Assembly (NCBI GenBank): GCA_029934845.1
Contig: JAOZLN010000107.1
Location: forward strand, 2,355-7,993
Source of the DNA: Candidatus Sabulitectum sp.
GTDB taxonomy: Bacteria > Fermentibacterota > Fermentibacteria > Fermentibacterales > JCC-6
Length of the DNA stretch: 5,639 nucleotides
Reading direction: 5' to 3'
In this document: positions 1 to 5,475 of the stretch, piece by piece
Layout of the letters: each line of letters starts with the position of its first letter
Position numbering within the stretch: the stretch's first letter is position 1
Translations under genes and position numbers: made by a program
The notes under the pieces: model-generated
What the model was told of the DNA's origin: nothing
Databases searched by the model: none
Seen by the model: only the letters and a program-made list of their open reading frames with translations

Positions 1-1332
1 TTGCTTGTTCCAACAGGCCTTCTTCTTACAATAGAACCGGGTGTAGAGATCAACTTCCAGGGACACTACAAGTTCACAGTGAACGGAGAGCTGCAGGCTG
101 TTGGAACCGAAGCAGACAGCATTTACTTCACAACAGATGACCTGGCCACAGGCTGGGGTGGAATACGGGTCGACTCTGATGATATCTGCACGCTGTCATA
201 CTGCAGAATAGAATACGGAAAAACTTCAGGTGATTACCCCGATATCCACGGAGGAGGGCTGGCTCTGCTTACCTCCAATGCAGTTGTTTCAAACTGCGTG
301 TTTGCCAACAACGAGGCAACAGGAGAAGACAACGGCATGGGCGGAGCAATTTATGCTTTCTCTACCACAGCAAGCATTTTCACCGATTGTGTCTTCACTG
401 GAAACCATGCCTACGGAGAAGGCGGTGCCATCAAGCTCTCAGCTGATAACTACTCGGAGTTCACAAACTGCCACTTCATTGAAAATGACTGCCTGTACGG
501 TGGAGGAGCCGTCTCGGGCTACATGATAGACAGAACTTTGTTTAATTACTGTCTTTTTGCCGACAACTACACAATGTACTCCGGAGGTGGGGCAATTCAC
601 ACCCTTGGCATGGGCAATACTCTTTTCCTGATTAACTGCACGATCTCCGGGAACTCTGCAGTTGCTACCGATGGTGGTGGGGTTTTTCTTGCATATGGAA
701 CAGGCTACTTTGTGAATACCATTGTTTACGATAACCCCGGCATGTACAGCAATGATGTTTACCTGAGCATGTCAGGCTATGCAGAGGCTTACTACTGCGA
801 CCTCGACATGTCATGTGGTGCAACTGGAACAAACAGCTTTTACGAAGACCCTCAGTTTGTTGATCCTGACAATCAAGATTTCAATCTTCTTGCCACTTCT
901 GCCTGTATCGACACAGGAATAAACTTCTTTGTGCTGGGCGAAGACACACTTGTTAACATGACTCCAGATCAGTACTTCGGTTCTGCACCTGATGTGGGAG
1001 CTTTTGAATACAATGATGGAAGCGGTATTGAAGACGAGGGTACTCTTCCACAAAGCGGGCTTGTATTGAATCAGAACTCGCCGAATCCGTTCAACTCCAG
1101 CACTGCCATCAGCTATGAACTGAACCAGGACAGCTACGTATCTCTGAAAGTTTACGATCTGTCCGGCAGAGAGGTAAGAACCCTCGTTGACGCTGAAGAA
1201 GCCGCAGGCATGCGATCTGTTATATGGAATGGTACAAACAACAATGGCCACCAGGTTCCTTCAGGGATCTACATTGTCCGATTACAGGCCAGTGACCATG
1301 CAACCGGTATAAAACTTCAGTTGCTGAATTAG
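1..1332 (+). CDS. Secreted right-handed beta-helix protein with C-terminal sorting domain (5' end missing)
   Basis: This is the C-terminal 443 residues of a larger exported protein. The TTG at base 1 is not a believable start: there is no signal peptide, and the frame opens inside a typical beta-helix entry segment (VPTGLLLTIEPGV, then FTVNGELQAVG). Six coils follow, marked by GGxx turns at about residues 84, 114, 141, 167, 195 and 225 (spacing 26-30). Between them recur NCVFANN-like strands with a Cys at 99, 130, 157, 184 and 213. DPQFVDPDNQDFNL (283-296) and DVGAFEY (331-337) are the usual closing motifs of such helices. After a short linker, residues 356-443 form a FlgD-Ig-like/type IX-style sorting domain: NSPNPFN, VYDLSGREVRTLV, GIYIVRL. 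Known for the family: such tails direct export and surface attachment or release. Inferred: a cell-surface or secreted adhesive or carbohydrate-binding protein. No catalytic residues of a polysaccharide lyase are evident. The stop lies 34 bp from the convergent next gene. Confidence 0.88.
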   Translation: MLVPTGLLLTIEPGVEINFQGHYKFTVNGELQAVGTEADSIYFTTDDLATGWGGIRVDSDDICTLSYCRIEYGKTSGDYPDIHGGGLALLTSNAVVSNCVFANNEATGEDNGMGGAIYAFSTTASIFTDCVFTGNHAYGEGGAIKLSADNYSEFTNCHFIENDCLYGGGAVSGYMIDRTLFNYCLFADNYTMYSGGGAIHTLGMGNTLFLINCTISGNSAVATDGGGVFLAYGTGYFVNTIVYDNPGMYSNDVYLSMSGYAEAYYCDLDMSCGATGTNSFYEDPQFVDPDNQDFNLLATSACIDTGINFFVLGEDTLVNMTPDQYFGSAPDVGAFEYNDGSGIEDEGTLPQSGLVLNQNSPNPFNSSTAISYELNQDSYVSLKVYDLSGREVRTLVDAEEAAGMRSVIWNGTNNNGHQVPSGIYIVRLQASDHATGIKLQLLN

Positions 1333-1366
1333 CATGTACTGCTGAGAACAGAGAGTTGGAGATGGT

Positions 1367-3016
1367 TTAACGAGTGTTTCTTACACCCAACAAAGCTATC
1401 GTCCAGTGCTTCCAGACAAATGGCTCGCAGAGATATTGTTTAAAGTCAGTAAGTTCTGGATTGTTGGAATTTCTTATTTCTACTGAACGCTCTTCATTTC
1501 TGTAGCCAAACTTTTTGTAGACTTCAAAGTTGTCCGGTAGCTCTCCGTACGAAATGCAATATTCAGCATTAAGATGTGATGCACTGTGATAAATCTGTGA
1601 GACAAAGGGCAGGATTGGATAAAAGACGGGATCGGTTTCATCGTAATACTCTGGTGTGCATACTTCTAGATTCATCACAGTGACCAGACCGGGAGGCATA
1701 GAAGAAAGTTCTTTCAGTGCTAAAAGCATTCCGCCTTTCTTACCGTATTGGACAGCCTCCGCGAGCTGAAAAGCAGATACGATCAGTGGAATAGCAAGAA
1801 GTAAAGCAAAAATCTTGTTAGTCAGTAGTTTTCTTATCCCGAATGCAGCCACAAGAAAAACAAGAGGAGATAACGGAATAAGGTAACGGGATTGCATATT
1901 CAGATTTCTGCAAGTGGTTATTAAGAATGGCAAAAATCCTATGGCAATTGTCCATAGAAGCTTTCTGTGGGGAAAATACTTTTCCCGAATTGAGTAGCAA
2001 ACTGCAGAGAGAAACCCGATTGCAGCCAGAGGTCCGGGGAAAACCAGTAAAAGGTACATTATAGTTAAGCCGAGAGAAGATAGAAAGATATTCAGATCAT
2101 TAACGGGAACTTCTCTAGAAATGTGATAGTCGTTGATCTGACGAAGAAGCTCGCTCCAGTGCTTTACGTAATGGGGGAAAAATAGCAATACAACCAATAC
2201 CGCAGTCAATAGAATTGTTAAATAGCTGAGCCATATTCTGGAACTACCATCCCTTATATCCATAATAACACAAACTAGTGTTGTACCTACAAGCAAGATT
2301 GGCAAAAATAGCGGATTGAATGATAGTACCTCCGGAAAACCCAGAGATAATGGTATAATCGCTGTAATTGAAAGGAAGACCCACTTCCAGTACCTTCCCG
2401 CAAAAGAGCTCTTGTGTTTTTCCGGTAGAACAAGGAAAATGGGAATTGCGAGTATCATTCCCACAGGTCTGAAACCAACGAACAGTGCAAGCACAAACCC
2501 AAGTAAAAGATTGTACTTCAAACATGGTTTGTATTTAATCAGCAGGTAGATCATTAAAGAAACTGTTAGTGAAAGTCCAATCTCAGGCGTGGGTTCAAGA
2601 GACTCCTTCAACATTATTGTTGAGCTTAACAATGCAAGAGCAGCCAGTGGCAGAGTACGAGAAAATGATTTTGCTTCAAAAAACTGTTGCAGGCAAAGCC
2701 CAAGAACCGTGATGATTCCGAAGGTAATTAACTGTTGGAATAACCTTAGAATGAAAGGGGCGGACTCTGCGAGCCCACTGTTAAGAAGCCACTCAAGAAA
2801 GAACGGATTAATAAGCCCGTAAAGCATAAATGTAGATGAAGAATGGCCCTCCATGAAAAGCTTTGCTCCAGCTCCAATTGTGTAGAAAGAGTCATAATAG
2901 ATTGGTTGGGCGAAGATATGGAAAGAGTTAATCAGCCAAAGGGATAGCAGCGCGAGTACACTGAGAATAAGTGATTTGAAGATAAGTGATCCCTGTTTGT
3001 CGTTAGATGGAGGCAA
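1367..3016 (-). CDS. Polytopic membrane protein, probable GT-C-type glycosyltransferase
   Basis: A 549-residue integral membrane protein with about 11-13 hydrophobic segments: roughly 10-34, 87-109, 121-136, 146-160, 169-196, 211-227, 234-252, 262-280, 310-341, 354-369, 378-396 and 400-417. A soluble tail of about 130 residues follows. The first outside loop begins YYDSFYTIGAGAKLFMEG (about 40-57), with an acidic residue (Asp42) just after the first helix. SRYLIPLSPLVFL stands near 376-388. Both features are typical of GT-C enzymes of the PMT/ArnT/GT39 type, which move sugars from polyprenyl-phosphate donors on the outer face of the membrane. Sugar and acceptor cannot be read from the sequence, and a transport or assembly role is possible. 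Start choice: the frame is open to a TTG at 3082, but that codon has no clear Shine-Dalgarno and lies on the upstream side of a -10-like TATACT. The TTG at 3016 has GAAAGGA 8 nt upstream, so it is preferred. It stands alone, convergent with the beta-helix gene, and is somewhat AT-richer than that gene. Confidence 0.72.
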   Translation of the reverse strand: MPPSNDKQGSLIFKSLILSVLALLSLWLINSFHIFAQPIYYDSFYTIGAGAKLFMEGHSSSTFMLYGLINPFFLEWLLNSGLAESAPFILRLFQQLITFGIITVLGLCLQQFFEAKSFSRTLPLAALALLSSTIMLKESLEPTPEIGLSLTVSLMIYLLIKYKPCLKYNLLLGFVLALFVGFRPVGMILAIPIFLVLPEKHKSSFAGRYWKWVFLSITAIIPLSLGFPEVLSFNPLFLPILLVGTTLVCVIMDIRDGSSRIWLSYLTILLTAVLVVLLFFPHYVKHWSELLRQINDYHISREVPVNDLNIFLSSLGLTIMYLLLVFPGPLAAIGFLSAVCYSIREKYFPHRKLLWTIAIGFLPFLITTCRNLNMQSRYLIPLSPLVFLVAAFGIRKLLTNKIFALLLAIPLIVSAFQLAEAVQYGKKGGMLLALKELSSMPPGLVTVMNLEVCTPEYYDETDPVFYPILPFVSQIYHSASHLNAEYCISYGELPDNFEVYKKFGYRNEERSVEIRNSNNPELTDFKQYLCEPFVWKHWTIALLGVRNTR

Positions 3017-3024
3017 CGTATAAA

Positions 3025-3031
3025 TCCTTTC
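3025..3031 (-). promoter_or_regulatory. Shine-Dalgarno deciding the start of the membrane glycosyltransferase-like gene
   Basis: Read on the minus strand this is GAAAGGA, followed by 8 nt and then TTG at 3016. No comparable site precedes the in-frame TTG at 3082. It is the main reason to shorten the protein by 22 residues, which also leaves a short N-terminal tail before the first transmembrane helix. Confidence 0.5.
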
Positions 3032-3073
3032 GAGTACACCCAGAAAATAACGTGGTAAGCAGTTAATATTTAG

Positions 3074-3102
3074 AGTATACAATAGTCTGGCCTAAATGCC
3101 CA
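3074..3102 (-). promoter_or_regulatory. Candidate sigma70-type promoter of the membrane-protein gene
   Basis: On the minus strand TGGGCA (3097-3102, 4 of 6 to TTGACA) is separated by 17 bp from TATACT (3074-3079, 5 of 6 to TATAAT). Transcription would begin near 3067, about 50 nt before the proposed TTG start at 3016. That would exclude the TTG at 3082 as a start. The match is by eye and the -35 box is modest. Confidence 0.4.
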
Positions 3103-3364
3103 TAATGAACCAGTGAGTATGAAGAACACCCCATCATTGCCAATATCGCAAAGCCCTAACGTTCCGCAAACCCCTGAATTGACAAAAAATCCAAGTAACG
3201 ACTTGATCAGTGAACTCACAGTGCTTATTTGTCTGTTTTCTTAAACGCTTAAAAGTGGAATATCAATATATTTTACATTACTATTAATCGATTCATGACA
3301 ATCAAGAGCATTAAGCAAAGTCAATCACTGGCTTCTTTTCTCTATCAAATTGTCTGCTTCTCTG
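3103..3364. other. Intergenic stretch without a supported gene
   Basis: AT-rich sequence between the membrane-protein promoter and a possible decayed coding remnant. A 41-codon plus-strand frame (3119-3244) starts with ATG but lacks a clear ribosome binding site and has a low-complexity Ser/Pro/Asn-rich translation, so it is not called. I see no tRNA-like cloverleaf, terminator or repeat array here. Confidence 0.5.
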
Positions 3365-3645
3365 TTAGTAACACAAATTCATGTACCCCATACTGGTCAT
3401 CTGTGAATGATAAAGCCGTGGGAACTCACACCGATAAATGCCTGTGAGATAGTCAACCCTTACATACTCTGGCGGAGACCGTTGAGGGTTTTGCTGTCGG
3501 GCTGATCAATCAGAACAAAACTTATCACCTCCCTGGGGTACTCTTCCACGATGGCCATGTACATTCCATTAGACAAAATGATTAAACCACCCTTTCCTGA
3601 TAAAGATCCCGACAAATGGTAAACTACCCTATGGTAGATGATGGT
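3365..3645 (-). pseudogene. Possible decayed C-terminal fragment of a beta-strand-rich (propeller-like?) protein, frameshifted
   Basis: Two adjoining minus-strand frames read like one protein interrupted by a frameshift. Frame one is open from 3645 to a TAA at 3460-3462 and includes SGKGGLIILSNGMYMAIVEE and YPREVISFVLIDQPDSKTLN. Frame two is open from 3505 to a TAA at 3365-3367 and includes PPEYVRVDYLTGIYRCEFPR and TSMGYMNLCY. The frames overlap between 3463 and 3505, so one small indel there would join them into about 90 residues. A TGA at 3646-3648 closes frame one upstream, and no start with a good ribosome binding site is visible. The LSNGMYMAIVEE and VDYLTGIYR segments resemble beta-propeller blade repeats (SPDGKYMA..., D..TGE.R), but I cannot name a family. 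Against it: frames of 61 and 46 codons can arise by chance, and the antisense frame here is also fairly open. Confidence 0.35.
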
Positions 3646-3723
3646 TCAACGTCGGTTTATAATGCAATTACACATACCTAGTGCTAATTATGTGGTGTTT
3701 TAATGTCGTGTTATGAACTACTT

Positions 3724-4680
3724 CTACTTGAATCTATATCTACTTGTGTTTTTCTCTCCACTTTTTTTAACAAGCCGGTTTTCTACAGCAAACTTTAAAT
3801 CTCTGCTAGCGGTTGCTGAAGATATCTCTCTGAAACTTCTTAGATATTCCTTGCGGGTAAAATATTTTTCTTTAATTATGGATTTAAACAAATTGATTCT
3901 GTCAATATTTGTCAGGTTTGTATTCTGAATACTTAATAATTTATTTAATGATTCAAGAATGATTTCAAGCATAAATTCAATGAATACTGTTGATCTACCT
4001 GTGTTGTCTGATCTTCCCAGTGCTTCATAGTATTTTGCTTGACGCTCTTTTATTTGTGCATCAATTGGCAAGAACTCAAATACGGGGTAAGCACTCTTTA
4101 AAATTAAGGTTTGCCACAATCGTCCCATCCTACCGTTCCCATCCATGAACGGATGAATGAATTCCATTTCATAATGAAATACACAACTTTTAAGCAACAG
4201 TAAGTCGTCGTCATTTTTTAGATAGGTAAATAAGTCATTCATTAGTGCTTGGAGTAGATGAGCTGGTGGTGCGATATGGGTAACTTCAGAGCCTCTAGCA
4301 ATTCCAACAGTTTTATTTCTTAATTCACCTGGTGATTCTACAAGTCCATCCATTAATATTCCATGAGCCTTGCAAAAAGAAATAAAACTAAAAGGGTTGA
4401 GCTTGTCTAAGTAATTATAAACAGCTATTGCATTTTTAACTTCTAAGATATCTTTCTTGGGACCAAGTACTCGCTTATTCTCAACAATTGCAGTAATTTG
4501 CTCAATCGATAGTGTATTGCCCTCTATTTTCAGTGAAGAATGAATAGTTTGTATCCTGTTCTTTCTTCTTAATTCAATAGGAGGTTTATTTAAATGTGCT
4601 GAATTAACCTCACCTATTATTTCAGAAATCGAAGCAACTAAGTTTAAAATTTTTCCAGTTATGCTGTAGGGGGGGTTCAT
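3724..4680 (-). CDS. fic: Fic family protein adenylyltransferase (class II) with C-terminal winged helix
   Basis: A 318-residue Fic enzyme. The family transfers AMP from ATP to Ser, Thr or Tyr hydroxyls of target proteins in the cytoplasm. The full catalytic motif HPFMDGNGRMGR is at residues 176-187, with His176 as the expected base. The N-terminal region carries an autoinhibitory SLKIEG (S49xxxE53G54), whose Glu should clamp Arg187; this defines class II (inhibitor helix before the Fic core, as in Shewanella SoFic). The flap that positions targets is visible at about 119-147 (ELRNKTVGIARGS ... HIAPP). Residues from about 258 to the end (DRINLFKSII ... RKEYLRSFREIS ... NRLVKKSG ... SRYRF) look like a winged helix-turn-helix. 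The frame is open to a TTG at 4719, but that TTG abuts a -10 box. The ATG at 4680 gives the usual family N-terminus (MNPPYSITGKIL) and is preferred, although its Shine-Dalgarno is weak. The gene is AT-rich and solitary, with no antitoxin gene beside it. Confidence 0.9.
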   Translation of the reverse strand: MNPPYSITGKILNLVASISEIIGEVNSAHLNKPPIELRRKNRIQTIHSSLKIEGNTLSIEQITAIVENKRVLGPKKDILEVKNAIAVYNYLDKLNPFSFISFCKAHGILMDGLVESPGELRNKTVGIARGSEVTHIAPPAHLLQALMNDLFTYLKNDDDLLLLKSCVFHYEMEFIHPFMDGNGRMGRLWQTLILKSAYPVFEFLPIDAQIKERQAKYYEALGRSDNTGRSTVFIEFMLEIILESLNKLLSIQNTNLTNIDRINLFKSIIKEKYFTRKEYLRSFREISSATASRDLKFAVENRLVKKSGEKNTSRYRFK

Positions 4681-4694
4681 GGATAGCCCAATCG

Positions 4695-4718
4695 TGATAG
4701 TATCATTTGATACTATCA
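4695..4718. promoter_or_regulatory. Double-palindrome operator candidate at the fic promoter
   Basis: Two 11-bp units, TGATAGTATCA (4695-4705) and TGATACTATCA (4708-4718), are separated by TT. Each is a perfect palindrome around its central base (TGATA-N-TATCA), and together they form a perfect 24-bp inverted repeat. It begins directly after the -10 box and spans the predicted transcription start, 14-38 bp upstream of the fic ATG, so a bound protein would block initiation. Tandem dyads of this kind usually bind two dimers of a helix-turn-helix repressor. The Fic winged helix is the obvious candidate, but that is inference. Confidence 0.7.
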
Positions 4719-4747
4719 AAGATAATGCTTCTTTGCTGATTTGCCAA
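4719..4747 (-). promoter_or_regulatory. Predicted sigma70-type promoter of fic
   Basis: On the minus strand TTGGCA (4742-4747, 5 of 6 to TTGACA) lies 17 bp from TATCTT (4719-4724, 4 of 6 to TATAAT). Transcription should start around 4710-4713, inside the double palindrome, giving a leader of about 30 nt before the ATG at 4680. The spacing is ideal and the placement fits the operator. Confidence 0.6.
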
Positions 4748-5000
4748 ACTGTGATTGATTAAATATTTGGGGAGTTGTAGAGAACTTAACCCTTTGATTT
4801 TTAGTAATGAACTAATGGTATCTGAGGGTGAAATTGAAAAATGTGGGTAGTCCCAAAGTCAAACAATTGAGCTTAGTGGCTTGACTTTACTCTTTTTTTA
4901 AGCACGATGTCTGGAGTGTGCGCTACTGGCTGAAGAACCAGGAGAGTAACTGAGAATAGGCATTGTGCAGCAGTATTCTCGGTGACGCTTCTGGTAAGAA
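4748..5000. other. Intergenic gap between fic and the Nudix gene
   Basis: No supported gene. Beyond the hairpin with T-run listed separately, there is a 7-bp perfect inverted repeat GAGAATA (4952-4958) / TATTCTC (4974-4980) around a 15-nt loop, without a following T-run. Its role is unknown; it may be transcript-end structure for the Nudix operon, whose stop lies about 35 bp further right. Confidence 0.45.
4855..4899 (+). terminator. Terminator-like hairpin with T-run, plus orientation
   Basis: AAAGTCAA (4855-4862) pairs perfectly with TTGACTTT (4881-4888) across an 18-nt loop. Four bases later comes a run of seven T (4893-4899). The shape suits a rho-independent terminator reading rightwards, but the stem is AT-rich, the loop is long, and no plus-strand gene precedes it. 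It could be a relic of a lost gene or chance. Confidence 0.25.
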
Positions 5001-5022
5001 AGTGCTGATCTGATCAGTTCAC
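4996..5022 (-). terminator. Weak candidate terminator after the Nudix gene
   Basis: On the minus strand, GTG, an AA bulge, CTGAT, a CAG loop, ATCAG and CAC form a small bulged hairpin (5002-5022), followed by TTTCTT (4996-5001). The underlying CTGATCTGATCAG (5005-5017) is a palindrome with a central T. The hairpin overlaps the Nudix stop codon (TGA at 5014-5016) and the stem is short, so termination strength is doubtful. Confidence 0.28.
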
Positions 5023-5475
5023 ATCACCCAGATAGATGTTGTGATTCTTCGAAATACCCGCTGCGAGGGTTTCTTTGAGTTCGGATGGATAAAGAGCGAA
5101 GTCAGACAATGTTTTCAGAGGCAGCCACTGAACACCGGTCTGCCACTGGTCAGCGCCGTCTCCCATCTGTGGTTCGGCATCTTCAGAGATAGAGCATTGG
5201 AACATGAATTCAACCTGATGGGCATCATTATCTGTCTCTGCAAATTCATGATTTTTTGAAATGTAATCTCTTACAAAAAGAATATCACCGACTTCAACTG
5301 CAATGGAGGCTTCCTCCATGCACTCTCTTTTCAGGGCATCTATAAGTGATTCATTATGATTCTGACCACCACCCGGAAGCAGATACCAGTGCTGACCATC
5401 GGTAGTGTTTCTTATTGTCAGAAGCTTTCCGTCTTGAATGATCACCGCTTTAGCAGAGTTCCGTATCGCTTTCAC
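5014..5475 (-). CDS. Nudix hydrolase
   Basis: A 153-residue single-domain Nudix protein. The family cleaves nucleoside diphosphates linked to another moiety (NDP-X), with metal held by the Nudix box. The box is seen as G36-x5-E42-x7-R50-E51-C-M-E54-E55 within GGGQNHNESLIDALKRECME, including the metal-binding glutamates. The Gly expected after the EE pair (REUxEExGU) is Ser57 here. The flanks VIIQDGKLLTIRN (11-23) and HWYLLPGGG (29-37) and the later FVRDYISKNHEFAE are typical of the fold. The NHEFAETDNDAHQVEFMF stretch recalls small Nudix proteins often annotated as ADP-ribose pyrophosphatase-like, but the substrate cannot be set from sequence. The GTG start at 5475 is supported by GGTGA 6 nt upstream (5482-5486) and by overlap with the preceding gene's stop as GTGA, which implies translational coupling in one operon. 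Base composition is GC-richer than fic. Confidence 0.88.
   Translation of the reverse strand: MKAIRNSAKAVIIQDGKLLTIRNTTDGQHWYLLPGGGQNHNESLIDALKRECMEEASIAVEVGDILFVRDYISKNHEFAETDNDAHQVEFMFQCSISEDAEPQMGDGADQWQTGVQWLPLKTLSDFALYPSELKETLAAGISKNHNIYLGDVN

Noticed and set aside
811..1251. 146-codon minus-strand frame
   Set aside because: Antisense shadow of the beta-helix and sorting-domain gene, which has clear domain signatures.
1333..1366. Shared terminator between the convergent beta-helix and membrane-protein genes
   Set aside because: No stable hairpin or T-run is visible in the 34-bp gap on either strand.
3119..3244. 41-codon plus-strand frame starting ATG and ending TAA
   Set aside because: No clear Shine-Dalgarno, a low-complexity Ser/Pro/Asn translation, and no recognisable motif.
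3253..3582. Plus-strand frame of about 110 codons interrupted only by one TGA (3445-3447), considered as a broken gene or a selenocysteine-type readthrough
   Set aside because: No start with a ribosome binding site, no family resemblance, and its right half is the exact antisense register of the more protein-like minus-strand remnant. I saw no convincing recoding hairpin. It remains the main alternative reading of this gap.
3624..3637. Small hairpin CTACC-CTAT-GGTAG considered as the fic terminator
   Set aside because: It lies about 90 bp past the fic stop, has only 5 bp of stem and no proper T-run on the minus strand.
3713..3928. 71-codon plus-strand frame
   Set aside because: Lies almost wholly antisense to the 3' end of fic, has a hydrophobic, low-complexity translation and no ribosome binding site.
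3724..5475. Fic plus Nudix as a two-component defence or toxin-antitoxin system
   Set aside because: They are in separate transcription units about 270 bp apart, differ in base composition, and the Nudix gene is coupled to a different upstream gene. Class II Fic needs no separate antitoxin.
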